Made by a program: the position numbers and the translations under genes
From: Hymenobacter psoromatis
GTDB lineage: Bacteria > Bacteroidota > Bacteroidia > Cytophagales > Hymenobacteraceae
DNA: 64,000 bases
NCBI RefSeq assembly: GCF_020012125.1
Contig: NZ_JAIFAG010000001.1
Location: 3,782,001 to 3,846,000 of the forward strand
Direction: 5' to 3'
Notes under the pieces: generated by a model
Databases searched by the model: none
What the model was told of the DNA's origin: nothing
What the model saw: the letters and a program-made list of their open reading frames with translations, nothing else
In this document: one piece after another, positions 14,613 through 23,095 of the stretch
How positions within the stretch are numbered: the first letter of the stretch is position 1
Layout of the letters: each line of letters begins with the position of its first letter

Positions 14613-14728
14613 CTGGTTCTTGGTTTCTAGTTTTGCTAGACAGAAAGCAGGGTAAGAACACAACCAATTTTTATTGCGAAGAGGCTGGAAGCTACCATCC
14701 ACGCGCTCTATCACAAACCAGGAACCAG
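14613..14728. repeat. Degenerate inverted repeat of CCAGGAACC type
   Basis: The pyrH-frr gap carries TGGTTCTTGGTTT near its start and its near-complement AAACCAGGAACCA about 90 bases later, plus a further CCAGGAACC just before frr. Similar CCAGAAGCC or CCAGAAACC strings occur near 10130 and 59305. These look like worn members of a dispersed intergenic repeat rather than a regulatory site. Confidence 0.4.
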
Positions 14729-14764
14729 GAGTTTGAAAAAGCCAGGAACCTAACTTTTAAAAAA

Positions 14765-15328
14765 ATGGACGAAGAAATTCAGTTTTATCTCAGCGACGCA
14801 GAGGAATCAATGGGTAAGGCCATCTCGCACGTCAACGTAGAAATGAGCCGCATCCGAGCTGGCAAAGCCTCGCCGGCCATGCTCGATAGCCTGCGCGTGG
14901 ATTACTACGGCACGCCTACCCTCGTATCGCAGATTGCCAACATCTCGGCTCCTGACCCGCGCTCGCTGCTTATCAAGCCCTGGGAAAAAAATATGGTGAG
15001 CGAGGTGGCCAAAGCCATTAAAAACAGTGACCTGGGTTTGAATCCCATCGCCGATGCTGATGGTGTGCGCCTTAATATTCCGCCTATGACGGAGGAGCGC
15101 CGCCGCGACCTCGTGAAACAGGCTAAAAACGAGGCTGAAAGTGGCAAAGTGCGCGTGCGTGGCATTCGCAAAGACGTGAATGAGGCTTTGCGCAAGCTGC
15201 AAAAAGACGGCGCGCCCGAAGATGCCGTGAAGGACGCTGAAAGTAAAGTGCAGAGGTACACCGACGCCCACATTGCCGAGGTAGACAAGCTTTTCAGCAA
15301 GAAGGAGTCGGAGATTATGACCATCTGA
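14765..15328 (+). CDS. frr: Ribosome recycling factor
   Basis: A 187-residue factor that, with EF-G, splits ribosomes after termination. The start at 14765 (MDEEIQFYLSDAEESMGKAI) matches the family; a longer open frame upstream has no support. The conserved EMSRIRAGKASPAMLDSLRV and the late region PPMTEERRRDLVKQAKNEAE are visible. It follows pyrH and converges with nadD across a large palindrome. Confidence 0.97.
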   Translation: MDEEIQFYLSDAEESMGKAISHVNVEMSRIRAGKASPAMLDSLRVDYYGTPTLVSQIANISAPDPRSLLIKPWEKNMVSEVAKAIKNSDLGLNPIADADGVRLNIPPMTEERRRDLVKQAKNEAESGKVRVRGIRKDVNEALRKLQKDGAPEDAVKDAESKVQRYTDAHIAEVDKLFSKKESEIMTI

Positions 15329-15369
15329 GGTCCTCCAAATTTGTGCCTCGACTAATGGATATTATTTGT

Positions 15370-15462
15370 CGCTGAGGTACACGGGAGTAAAACGCCGAGG
15401 CCCGCAGAGTACATTAGTCATACTCTGCGAGCCTCGGTGTTTTACTCCCGTGTACCTCAGCG
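15370..15462. repeat. 93-base palindromic repeat between frr and nadD
   Basis: Near-perfect 32-base arms (15370-15401 and 15431-15462; outer ends CGCTGAGGTACAC and GTGTACCTCAGCG) enclose a second pair, GCAGAGTA (15404-15411) and TACTCTGC (15421-15428). It lies between convergent genes and could end both transcripts, but there is no U-tract. A related copy sits at 20718-20791; both share TCTGCGAG and GTTTTAC. Confidence 0.75.
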
Positions 15463-15479
15463 AGAAATCTTCTTGCTTA

Positions 15480-16082
15480 TCAAATTTGATAAAGCCCCTG
15501 ACCCAGAATTTCCTGTTCCACAGCGGCTGGCACGAGGTAGCGGATGCTCTGCCCGGCCCGGATGCTTTGGCGAATGAAGGTGGCCGAGATATCCAGTAGC
15601 GGCGCAGGCAGCATGCGGGCACGGGGGTAGGCGGCCAGGGCGGGCAGCACGGTACCGGGGCGCGGATACACGTAGAGGTCCAGCTCGCGCAGCAGGCGGT
15701 CGGCGGCCCACCAGTGGGGTAGGCCAGCCAGATTATCGGCCCCCATCAGCAGCACGAACTCGTGGCTAGGATGGCGGTTCCGTAGCGCGTCGAGGGTGGT
15801 GATGGTGTAGCTGGGCCGGGGTAGACTCAGTTCGATGGCTTCGGCCCGCAGACGGGAATTGTCGGCCACGGCTAGCTCCAGTAGGGCCAAGCGTTGGGTT
15901 TCGGGCAGCAACTCGGCTTCGACCTTAAAAGGGCTTTGGGGCGACACGACCAGCCAGACTTCATCCAGGTCGGTACGGGTAGCAAAGTATTCAGCCAGAA
16001 TGAGATGGCCGGTATGCACGGGGTTGAATGACCCAAAGAGCAGGCCTACGCGCCAGGCGGGGGTGGGGCCGGCGGGCGTCAT
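15480..16082 (-). CDS. nadD: Nicotinate-nucleotide adenylyltransferase
   Basis: A 200-residue NAD synthesis enzyme that joins nicotinate mononucleotide to AMP. The nucleotidyltransferase signature GLLFGSFNPVHTGHL lies at residues 13-27, with the GxxxPxHxxH form intact, and a later ISATFIRQSIRAGQSIRYLV matches the ISST-R segment. Its ATG overlaps the gmk stop by four bases (ATGA), so the two genes are translationally coupled. Confidence 0.95.
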   Translation of the reverse strand: MTPAGPTPAWRVGLLFGSFNPVHTGHLILAEYFATRTDLDEVWLVVSPQSPFKVEAELLPETQRLALLELAVADNSRLRAEAIELSLPRPSYTITTLDALRNRHPSHEFVLLMGADNLAGLPHWWAADRLLRELDLYVYPRPGTVLPALAAYPRARMLPAPLLDISATFIRQSIRAGQSIRYLVPAAVEQEILGQGLYQI

Positions 16083-16669
16083 ACGGCGTCGGGCGCAGCG
16101 TCGGCACGGATAAAGTCACCTACCAGCTGCGCGGCGTGAGCCACGGCTTCTTCGAGGTCGTCGTTGACTACGGTTACATCGAACTTATCTTCGAAAGCTA
16201 ACTCAAACGTAGCTTTATATATCCGCGAAGAAATGCTGGATGTGGAGTCGGTAGCCCGCGCCGTGAGGCGCTGCGCCAGTGCCTCGATGGAGGGCGGCCG
16301 CACAAATACGGCCAGCGCCCGGTCTTTATAGAACTCTTTGATACTGAGGCCACCCTTCACGTCCACGTCGAGAATAGCATGTTGACCTTTGGCCCAGATA
16401 CGCTCGATTTCCGACTTCAAGGTGCCGTAAAACGCGCCCTCATACACTTCTTCCCACTCCACAAACTCGTCATGACGGATTTTATCCTGAAAATCAACAA
16501 CCGAGATGAAGTGATAGTCCTTTCCATTAACCTCGGCGCGGCCGCGGCGGTCGCGGGTGCAAGCCGAGATGGAAAAGCTAAGCTCAGGCATTAACGCCAT
16601 GAGCCGGTGCACGATAGTCGTTTTGCCCGCCCCCGAAGGAGCCGAGAACACAATGATTTTGCCCTGCAT
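16079..16669 (-). CDS. gmk: Guanylate kinase
   Basis: A 196-residue enzyme that converts GMP to GDP. The P-loop IVFSAPSGAGKTTIVHRLM lies near the N-terminus, followed by the GMP-binding region (SACTRDRRGRAEVNGKDYHF) and the lid. It is upstream of nadD with a four-base overlap and lies in a minus-strand run behind the sigma factor pair. Confidence 0.96.
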   Translation of the reverse strand: MQGKIIVFSAPSGAGKTTIVHRLMALMPELSFSISACTRDRRGRAEVNGKDYHFISVVDFQDKIRHDEFVEWEEVYEGAFYGTLKSEIERIWAKGQHAILDVDVKGGLSIKEFYKDRALAVFVRPPSIEALAQRLTARATDSTSSISSRIYKATFELAFEDKFDVTVVNDDLEEAVAHAAQLVGDFIRADAAPDAV

Positions 16670-16681
16670 AGGGCCGCAAAG

Positions 16682-16984
16682 CTAGGCCATTTCGGCTTGC
16701 AAGCGCGCCATGATGGCGTGCGGCAAAGCTACGGGAGCCGGATGGCGGCTTACTTTCTGATTAAGAAAGCCGATAAATACCTGTTGCTTGCGAATGTCAT
16801 CGAAGCAAGGCGAGCAGTCGTCGCCGTGGTGGACGAGGTAATCCTCGTCTTCTTCTGCCAGCGCACGGCCTTCCAGAAGCTGGTCAAGTACAATGTTCAC
16901 GCGGTCGCAGTCGGTGGCGCTGGCCAGGGGGGAGGCGAGGGCAGCGGGGGCCAACAGATTGGTGGTAGTAGCGGTAGCTTCCAT
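16682..16984 (-). CDS. Probable soluble zinc-type anti-sigma factor
   Basis: A 100-residue protein directly downstream of an ECF sigma factor. It carries a zinc anti-sigma signature, HxxxCxxC at residues 53-60 (HGDDCSPC), with a further Cys at residue 26. No membrane helix is visible, unlike many Bacteroidota anti-sigma factors, so it should act in the cytoplasm, like RsrA-type sensors. It probably binds and inactivates the upstream sigma factor. The assignment rests on motif and position. Confidence 0.7.
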   Translation of the reverse strand: MEATATTTNLLAPAALASPLASATDCDRVNIVLDQLLEGRALAEEDEDYLVHHGDDCSPCFDDIRKQQVFIGFLNQKVSRHPAPVALPHAIMARLQAEMA

Positions 16985-17041
16985 GAGCGAAACGGGAACA
17001 GGGTCTTAACCTGGGGTTAAATTAGTGAAAAGAAAATTAAG

Positions 17042-17686
17042 TTATTCGTCGTCGGGGTCGGCCTCAGTAACTGCGGCCTCTGCGTCATCGTTCCCGTAAC
17101 CCATCGAGGAGGCGTATTTTTCAAGCTTGTCCTTGAGGAAATTGCGGGCCCGGTGCAGGCGCGAGCGCACCGTGCCGATGGGAATATCGAGCACCTTGGC
17201 CATCTCCTCATAAGTGAAGCCTTCGAGGTCGCAAAGGATGATAACTGTCCGAAAATCAACGGGTAGCGAGTTCAGCGCGCTCGCCACCTCGTCGCCGATA
17301 AGGTCGCGGGTAGCCTGCTGCCGCATATCGGAAGAAGACGCGCCGGTATCGGCATCGCCCTCCACCTCATCTGGATTGTAATACCCCTCAATTTCGCTGT
17401 AATCAACCTTAGCGGGCTGCTTGCTTTTTTTCCGAAAGTCGTTGATAAACGAGTTTTTCAGGATGCGAAAAAGCCACGCTTTGGCGTTGGTACCGGGCTC
17501 AAAGTACTCGAAAAAGCGGTAAGCCTTGAGGTAGGTTTCCTGCACCAAGTCGTTGGCATCGTCCTCGTCAAGGGTGAGGCGGTAGGCAAAGTTGTAGAGC
17601 GGGTCCAGCACCGGCATCAGCTCGGCCTGAAAGCGCCGGTCTTTTTCCTCTTTGCTCAGTTTTACCCGTTCGGGAGAATCACTCAT
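17042..17686 (-). CDS. ECF-type RNA polymerase sigma factor
   Basis: A 214-residue group 4 sigma factor. Region 2 is clear (LDPLYNFAYRLTLDEDDAND, then ETYLKAYRFF and FRILKNSFINDFRKKSK). Region 4 follows (LPVDFRTVIILCDLEGFTYE, then IPIGTVRSRLHRARNFLK). An acidic tail ends the protein. It resembles the oxidative-stress or envelope-stress SigH/RpoE-like groups that pair with zinc anti-sigma factors. The anti-sigma gene lies 57 bases downstream. The signal it answers cannot be read from the sequence. Confidence 0.9.
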   Translation of the reverse strand: MSDSPERVKLSKEEKDRRFQAELMPVLDPLYNFAYRLTLDEDDANDLVQETYLKAYRFFEYFEPGTNAKAWLFRILKNSFINDFRKKSKQPAKVDYSEIEGYYNPDEVEGDADTGASSSDMRQQATRDLIGDEVASALNSLPVDFRTVIILCDLEGFTYEEMAKVLDIPIGTVRSRLHRARNFLKDKLEKYASSMGYGNDDAEAAVTEADPDDE

Positions 17687-17720
17687 AATAGGTAGATAAG
17701 CGAGTAAATTTGGTAGTTGG

Positions 17721-17728
17721 CAAAAGTA
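17721..17728 (-). promoter_or_regulatory. Possible -7 element for the sigma/anti-sigma pair
   Basis: TACTTTTG on the minus strand lies 35 bases before the sigma factor ATG. No TTG is seen at the usual distance, so this could be a weak or activator-dependent promoter. Confidence 0.45.
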
Positions 17729-17840
17729 AGACCAGACCGCAACGATTTAGTTAGCAGCCGAAGCGTTTCCTTTACCTTAACTGGGCTACGAAAGGTTACA
17801 TGAAGAAATAATGAATACTAGTTACGTATTCAGGCAATCG

Positions 17841-18884
17841 CTAGTTTGGTAGCAGCGGCACCCAGCTTTCCACCCCGGCAGCTACGGCGGCCACTGCCAG
17901 CGCCTTAATGCAGGTGCAGGCGGCGGGCTGCAGGCGGCAGTCCTGGCAGCTAGGCCGGTCAAATACCAAGTAGCTGGCATGCGGCCCCAGCGGGCCCCAG
18001 CGGCCGGGGTGCATGGGCCGGATGGGCGGGTAGAGCCCCAGCGCGTGGCGACCTAACGCGGCGGCCAAGTGCAGCGGCCCAGTGCTACCAGCTACTATCC
18101 CGTCGGCCGCCGCCAAAAAGGCGATGAACTCGGGTAGCGTCAACTGGCCTGTGAGGTCGGCGGCCAGGTGGGCGGCGTGCGCGTGCAGCCATTCGGCCAG
18201 CTCTGCGCCTTCGGCCGCCGTACCGCTGACGAACACGCGGTGCCCGGCCGCGTGCAGCTGCCGAGCTAGTTGCCCGAAATGGGGTAAGCCCCACTCGCGG
18301 GCGCTACCCCGGCTGCGCGGGTGCAACACCACGTTGAGCCGACCAGGCTGGCGGGCGGCCAGCAATTCCTGGAACCGGGGCGGCAGCGGCACGGCGGGCA
18401 CTAGGCGCACCAAGGCGGCGGCTTCGGCCAGCGGGAGGGGGGTAGGGAGGCCCAGCGGGGCCAGCAGGGCCAGGTTCAGTTGCGCCTCGTGCAGAAGTGA
18501 GTGGCGGCGGCTGAGCGCTACCAGCCGGTTGCAGGTGAGCCAGTGCCACCAGCGGTTGCGGGTGCCGATGCGCACGGAAATGCCCGCTTGTCGGGCCAGG
18601 CGGGCCAATTGTTTATTGGGAAAAACGTGGATAATAGCAGTCGCTCTATACGCTTGCAAGCGCTTCACCTGCGCCGGGGGGGGTAGGGACAGCAGGTCAT
18701 CCAGGCTCAGAAATTCATCCACCCACGGGCAGGCGGCGGCCACGGCTGCCGTGTAGGCACGCCCGATGAGTACCATCCGGCAACCGGGGTAGCGCTGCCG
18801 GAGCCACCCGGCTACGGGCAGCGTCAGCACCACATCGCCGATGGCGTCGGTGCGCGAGACGAGGAAGGTGGGCGGCGAAGTCAT
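17841..18884 (-). CDS. Glycosyltransferase family 9 (heptosyltransferase-like)
   Basis: A 347-residue GT9 enzyme, the family of lipopolysaccharide core heptosyltransferases. The N-terminus FLVSRTDAIGDVVLTLPVAG is characteristic, as is the C-terminal donor-binding area (FIAFLAAADGIVAGSTGPLH). The start at 18884 gives a four-base ATGA overlap with the upstream GT2 gene and is preferred to an in-frame start 57 bases earlier. Several cysteines lie near the C-terminus (CQDCRLQPAACTC). With the GT2 gene it probably works on lipopolysaccharide core or a related glycolipid. Confidence 0.88.
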   Translation of the reverse strand: MTSPPTFLVSRTDAIGDVVLTLPVAGWLRQRYPGCRMVLIGRAYTAAVAAACPWVDEFLSLDDLLSLPPPAQVKRLQAYRATAIIHVFPNKQLARLARQAGISVRIGTRNRWWHWLTCNRLVALSRRHSLLHEAQLNLALLAPLGLPTPLPLAEAAALVRLVPAVPLPPRFQELLAARQPGRLNVVLHPRSRGSAREWGLPHFGQLARQLHAAGHRVFVSGTAAEGAELAEWLHAHAAHLAADLTGQLTLPEFIAFLAAADGIVAGSTGPLHLAAALGRHALGLYPPIRPMHPGRWGPLGPHASYLVFDRPSCQDCRLQPAACTCIKALAVAAVAAGVESWVPLLPN

Positions 18885-19648
18885 GCGGGCGCGTCCTGGG
18901 TGCCGGTTCTCAGCTTTGCAAATTTCAGAAATACGCCCCACGCCGAGATGGCCGCGATGCTCAAGCCCGCGAAGCCATCCAGAAAACCTAGTCGCAGCAC
19001 GTAGCCGTGCGCAAATTTCCAGAGCGGCTTGAGCAGCAGGTGAAACAACGTGACCCGCGTTTTACCTTTTAACGCCAATTCCTGCGCCGTAATGCTGGTA
19101 AATTTATTGAGCTGCGCCACGTGCTGCGCAATAGACGCATACGAATAGTGTAGGGCATCGCCAGCGAGCGCGCCGGTCGTTTGGCCGGGCTGCACTTCGT
19201 AGTGCTCATGCAGCAGCAGGCCCTGCCAGCGGCCCAGACGGCGGTCATAGAGGCGTAGCTTGCGGTCGGGGTACCAGCCGCCGTGGCGCACCCAGGTGCC
19301 GCAGTAGTTGGTGAGACGGGCCAGCGAATAGGCCGCGTGCCGCCAGTTGGCCTGCGCTATCCGGATACTCTGGCGCAGTTCTCCAGTGAGAACTTCGTCG
19401 GCATCGAGCTGCAAAATATAGTCGTGCTGCGCCTGGTCGGTGGCGAAGTTTTTTTGCTCCACGTAGCCAACAAACTTATTTTGCACTACTCGCGCCCCGT
19501 GCTGCCGGCAGATTTCTACCGTGCGGTCAGTCGAGAAAGAATCTACCACCAGCACCTCCTCCCCTACCCCCTCTAGCGCCGCCAGGCAGCGCGCAATATT
19601 GGCTTCTTCATTAAAAGTGATGATGACGACGGAAAGCGGCACGGGCAT
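18881..19648 (-). CDS. Glycosyltransferase family 2 (WaaE/KdtX-like)
   Basis: A 255-residue GT-A transferase starting at MPVPLSVVIITFNEEANIAR; an upstream in-frame start would add 13 poorly matching residues. The first aspartate motif (VLVVDSFSTDRTVEI) and the metal-binding LQLDADEVL are visible, followed by a WVRHGGWYPDRKLRLYDR segment typical of WaaE-like core glucosyltransferases. A C-terminal hydrophobic stretch may sit at the inner membrane. It overlaps the GT9 gene by four bases, so the two are one operon. Confidence 0.85.
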   Translation of the reverse strand: MPVPLSVVIITFNEEANIARCLAALEGVGEEVLVVDSFSTDRTVEICRQHGARVVQNKFVGYVEQKNFATDQAQHDYILQLDADEVLTGELRQSIRIAQANWRHAAYSLARLTNYCGTWVRHGGWYPDRKLRLYDRRLGRWQGLLLHEHYEVQPGQTTGALAGDALHYSYASIAQHVAQLNKFTSITAQELALKGKTRVTLFHLLLKPLWKFAHGYVLRLGFLDGFAGLSIAAISAWGVFLKFAKLRTGTQDAPA

Positions 19649-19774
19649 AGGGCAAATATCCGAGGTTTTGCGACGTGCGCCCGGCAAGGGGGGTAGGAGA
19701 TTTTTGTGCGGTATCTCGGCGGTCCGTTCAGCCTTTCACGTATTCGGCTTAGTTTTTCTCCTTCCTAACTTTTT

Positions 19775-20641
19775 ATGCCTGATTTACAAGACCAAATCAT
19801 TCTCGTTACCGGCGCTACCTCCGGTATTGGCGAGGTCACGGCCCGCGAGTTGGCGCGGCAGGGCGCGCAGGTTATCATCTTGGCACGCAACGGCAACAAG
19901 GCCAAGCAGGTGCAGCAGGAAATGATTGCCGCCACCGATAACCCGCGCATCGACGTGGTGCTGGCCGACCTCTCGGTGTTGCAGCAGGTGCGCGACGTAG
20001 CGGCCCAGCTACACGACAAATATCCGCGCCTCGACGTGCTGGTAAACAACGCCGGCCTCATGTTCGGGAGCCAGCGCGAAGTATCGGTCGATGGCAACGA
20101 GATGACGTTGGCTACCAACCACTTCGGACCGTTTTTGCTCACTAGCTTGCTGTTTGATTTATTGCAAAAGAGCCCGGCCAGCCGCATCGTGAACGTGGCT
20201 TCAATGGCCTACCGCTTTTCGCGGCCCACGCTGAACGATATTCAGTCGGAGCACGCGTATAGCGGCATGCTGGAATACGGTACTACCAAGCTCTGGAACA
20301 TCATGTTCACGCAGGAGCTGGCGCGGCGCATGCGCCAAAAGAATATTACGAACGTGACGACCAACTGCCTACATCCCGGCGGGGTAGCCACCAACTACGG
20401 CAAGCAATCGGGCGGCTGGCTATCGGCGGTGCTGGCGCTGGCCCGCCCCTTTATGCTCTCTCCCGAGCAGGGAGCCGAAACCAGCGTTTTTCTGGCTACC
20501 AGCCCCAGCGTGGCGCATACCAGCGGCGGCTTTTACAGCAAGAAAAAACCCGTGCCGGTGAAAAGCAAATTCAATACCTCTCTCAACAACATGCGCCTGT
20601 GGGCAATCAGCGAAACGCTAACGGGCACGAAGTTCTTGTAG
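19775..20641 (+). CDS. Short-chain dehydrogenase/reductase
   Basis: A 288-residue SDR with the NAD(P)-binding TGATSGIGEVTARELARQG near the N-terminus, the NNAG motif (VLVNNAGLMF) and the catalytic YxxxK (EYGTTKLWN). It resembles retinol dehydrogenase/WW-domain oxidoreductase-like SDRs; the substrate cannot be told. It stands alone and converges with ahcY across a terminator. Confidence 0.88.
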   Translation: MPDLQDQIILVTGATSGIGEVTARELARQGAQVIILARNGNKAKQVQQEMIAATDNPRIDVVLADLSVLQQVRDVAAQLHDKYPRLDVLVNNAGLMFGSQREVSVDGNEMTLATNHFGPFLLTSLLFDLLQKSPASRIVNVASMAYRFSRPTLNDIQSEHAYSGMLEYGTTKLWNIMFTQELARRMRQKNITNVTTNCLHPGGVATNYGKQSGGWLSAVLALARPFMLSPEQGAETSVFLATSPSVAHTSGGFYSKKKPVPVKSKFNTSLNNMRLWAISETLTGTKFL

Positions 20642-20717
20642 CGCGCCATAGAAACGGGGGTAGGCACGACTTTTTATCATTTATGATACTCGCTCACTTA
20701 CCAACAAGGAGCACTTC

Positions 20718-20791
20718 TCGCGGAAGCAACCGCAGAGACGTGCAGAGTCTTAACGAGATATTCTGCGAGTCTCTGCGTTTTACCTCCGCGA
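20718..20791. repeat. Palindromic intergenic repeat, second copy of the 15370 type
   Basis: Arms near 20718-20737 (TCGCGGAAGCAACCGCAGAG) and 20771-20791 (CTCTGCG, TTTTACCTCCGCGA) pair imperfectly around an AT-rich centre. The right half shares TCTGCGAGTCTC and GTTTTAC with the repeat at 15370-15462. It lies downstream of the SDR gene. Confidence 0.6.
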
Positions 20792-20875
20792 ATCTTAACA
20801 AGAATATTCTTTGAACTACGTTACGTGAGTTCTAGACTGAGGAACCGGAACGGCAGCTACTTTACTTACTAGGCA

Positions 20876-20918
20876 CAAAAAAACTTCGCTGAGCTCGAAA
20901 GCTCAGCGAGGTTTTTTT
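20876..20918. terminator. Bidirectional terminator between SDR gene and ahcY
   Basis: Stem CGCTGAGC (20887-20894) and GCTCAGCG (20901-20908) around TCGAAA is flanked by an A-run on the left and a T-run on the right. It can therefore end transcription from both convergent genes. Confidence 0.85.
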
Positions 20919-20935
20919 GTGCGAACCAACAAATC

Positions 20936-22255
20936 TTAGTAGCGGTATAAGTCCGACTTGAATGGGCCTTCTACCGGCACTTTAATGTACTCGGCCTGCT
21001 TAGACGTCAGCTCGTCCAGCTCCACACCGATTTTGGCGAGGTGTAGGCGGGCCACCTTCTCATCGAGGTGCTTGGGCAGGGTGTACACCTGGTTTTCGTA
21101 CTGGTCGGCGTGCTGCCACAGCTCCAGCTGGGCCAGGGTTTGGTTGGTGAACGAGTTCGACATCACGAACGACGGGTGGCCGGTGGCGCAACCAAGGTTT
21201 ACCAGGCGGCCTTCGGCCAGAATGATAACCTCTTTGCCGTCAATATTATAGATATCCACCTGCGGCTTCACCGTGTCCTTGGTGTGGCCATAATTCTTGT
21301 TCAGCCAAGCCATGTCAATCTCATCATCGAAGTGGCCGATGTTGCAGACGATGGCCTTATCCTTGAGGGAGCGGAAGTGGCTCTCGGTGAGAATATCGCA
21401 GTTACCGGTGGCGGTAATCACGATGTCGGCCTCCTTCACAGCGTTGCTGAGCTTCTTCACGGCAAAGCCGTCCATTGCGGCCTGCAGCGCGCAGATGGGG
21501 TCAATCTCCGTCACGATGACACGAGCGCCGGCCCCCTGCAGCGAAGCGGCAGTGCCCTTTCCTACGTCGCCGTAGCCAGCCACTACGGCCACTTTACCGG
21601 CCATCATCACATCGGTAGCCCGGCGGATGGCGTCTACGGCCGACTCTTTGCAACCATACTTGTTGTCAAATTTCGACTTGGTAACGGAGTCGTTGACGTT
21701 GAAGGCGGGGAAGGGTAGCGAGCCGTTTTTCACGCGCTCGATGAGACGCAGTACGCCGGTCGTGGTTTCCTCGCTCACGCCCTTGATGCCAGCCGCCATT
21801 TCGGGAAACTGATTGAGCACCATGTTAGTGAGGTCGCCGCCGTCGTCCAGAATCATGTTCAACGGCTGGTGCCCTTCGCCGAAAAACAGCGTCTGCTCGA
21901 TGCACCAATTGAACTCGTCCTCCGTCATGCCCTTCCAGGCATATACAGCAGTGCCAGCAGCGGCGATAGCCGCCGCCGCGTGGTCCTGCGTCGAGAAAAT
22001 GTTACAGGACGACCAAGTTACCTCGGCACCCAGCGCCTGCAGGGTTTCGATAAGCACAGCCGTTTGAATAGTCATGTGCAAGCAGCCGGCGATGCGAGCC
22101 CCTTTGAAGGGCTGGCTCGGGCCAAACTCTTCGCGCAGCGACATGAGGCCAGGCATTTCGGCTTCGGCCAGGCGAATCTCTTTGCGGCCCCACTCCGCGA
22201 GGCTCATGTCTTTTACTTTGTACGGAACGTAGGTTGTAGGCTTAGTCGCTACCAT
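20936..22255 (-). CDS. ahcY: Adenosylhomocysteinase
   Basis: A 439-residue enzyme that hydrolyses S-adenosylhomocysteine to adenosine and homocysteine in the methyl cycle. The start at 22255 ([20 protein letters not shown]) matches the family; an in-frame extension of 27 residues is unlikely. The NAD-binding [20 protein letters not shown] and the C-terminal [17 protein letters not shown] end ([28 protein letters not shown]) are visible. metK lies about 2 kb away on the other strand. Confidence 0.97.
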   Translation of the reverse strand: MVATKPTTYVPYKVKDMSLAEWGRKEIRLAEAEMPGLMSLREEFGPSQPFKGARIAGCLHMTIQTAVLIETLQALGAEVTWSSCNIFSTQDHAAAAIAAAGTAVYAWKGMTEDEFNWCIEQTLFFGEGHQPLNMILDDGGDLTNMVLNQFPEMAAGIKGVSEETTTGVLRLIERVKNGSLPFPAFNVNDSVTKSKFDNKYGCKESAVDAIRRATDVMMAGKVAVVAGYGDVGKGTAASLQGAGARVIVTEIDPICALQAAMDGFAVKKLSNAVKEADIVITATGNCDILTESHFRSLKDKAIVCNIGHFDDEIDMAWLNKNYGHTKDTVKPQVDIYNIDGKEVIILAEGRLVNLGCATGHPSFVMSNSFTNQTLAQLELWQHADQYENQVYTLPKHLDEKVARLHLAKIGVELDELTSKQAEYIKVPVEGPFKSDLYRY

Positions 22256-22291
22256 AATAGTCGGCAAATGAAAGGTCTTGCGTTTCAACCA

Positions 22292-22299
22292 CAAAGATA
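22292..22299 (-). promoter_or_regulatory. Possible -7 element for ahcY
   Basis: TATCTTTG on the minus strand lies 37 bases before the ahcY ATG. No TTG is present at 19-21 bases upstream. It sits back to back with the stronger divergent promoter at 22316-22345. Confidence 0.55.
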
Positions 22300-22315
22300 A
22301 GACTTTGTTAGGGCG

Positions 22316-22345
22316 TTGGGACGCTATATCCGCCACCTATCTTTG
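22316..22345 (+). promoter_or_regulatory. Promoter with leaderless start for the 22352 gene
   Basis: TTG (22316-22318), 19 bases, TATCTTTG (22338-22345) is a full match to the Bacteroidota consensus. The expected start point, 5-7 bases downstream, falls on or next to the ATG at 22352, which implies a leaderless mRNA. Confidence 0.8.
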
Positions 22346-22351
22346 CGGGCT

Positions 22352-22972
22352 ATGAGGGCACATTCTTTTAGCGGCAATAAGGCAATGTGCTGGCTAGCAG
22401 CGCTCTTTTTGGTCGCGAGCCTGGGGCTGGCAGTTCGGCCAGCATTGGCGCAGCAAAGTGCGCCGGTCACTATCCAGCTCTCGCCCGAGGACGCAGCCCG
22501 CGGCCAGTACGGCGCGCAACACAATTTTTACTTCCTACCCCCCGGCAAAACCGGCGAGGAGAATTATCAGAGCGCCGGCTTTTTCGGGGCCAAGCTGCGG
22601 CCCTACCTAGCCGGCCATGCGCAAGCCTTGCAGCAGCTCGATAACTATAAGACCCAGAAGACGTTGTACCTAGCCGATAGAATCTTGCTGGTTGGGTCGG
22701 CGGTACTGTACGGCTCGCAGGTTTTCGGGCACGGCGATATTCAGTATGCCAATTCTACGCAAATTGCGGCAGGCGGCCTGTTCGTTACCAGCCTGGTGGC
22801 CACGCTCTTCATCAATCGCCACACCAACGAGTATCTCAAGCAGGCCGTGGACGACTACAACACTGCCCCGCCCGGCCGGCACGGCACCGTGTGGCCCCGC
22901 CTGCGGCCGGCGGGGGTAGGCGTGGTCGCCCAAGGTGGCCACCCGGTTTTAGGGTTGCGCTGGCGGTTATAG
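22352..22972 (+). CDS. Hypothetical exported membrane protein
   Basis: 206 residues from the ATG at 22352 (MRAHSFSGNKAMCWLAALFL), which opens with a cleavable signal peptide ending around PALAQQS. A second hydrophobic pair lies near the middle (ILLVGSAVLYGSQVF and IAAGGLFVTSLVATLF), like a small membrane hairpin. I do not recognise a family. It is divergent from ahcY and is followed one base after its stop by a long perfect hairpin. Confidence 0.7.
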   Translation: MRAHSFSGNKAMCWLAALFLVASLGLAVRPALAQQSAPVTIQLSPEDAARGQYGAQHNFYFLPPGKTGEENYQSAGFFGAKLRPYLAGHAQALQQLDNYKTQKTLYLADRILLVGSAVLYGSQVFGHGDIQYANSTQIAAGGLFVTSLVATLFINRHTNEYLKQAVDDYNTAPPGRHGTVWPRLRPAGVGVVAQGGHPVLGLRWRL

Positions 22973-22973
22973 G

Positions 22974-23038
22974 GTAGTAAGCTTAAAAAGAACGTCATGC
23001 TAACGAAAGAAGCATGACGTTCTTTTTAAGCTTACTAC
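22974..23038. repeat. Perfect 28-base hairpin downstream of the 22352 gene
   Basis: Perfect arms at 22974-23001 and 23011-23038 surround the 9-base loop AACGAAAGA. The left arm begins GTAGTAAGC and ends AACGTCATGCT. The inner motif GAACGTCATGCT is shared with hairpins at 52392-52424 and, in part, 51017-51125, so this is a dispersed element as well as a possible terminator. Confidence 0.8.
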
Positions 23039-23095
23039 CTCACCAGTTCACCGCTCCCGCACCAGTAAGCCGTTTTTTTCGTTAGTAACGCTACG

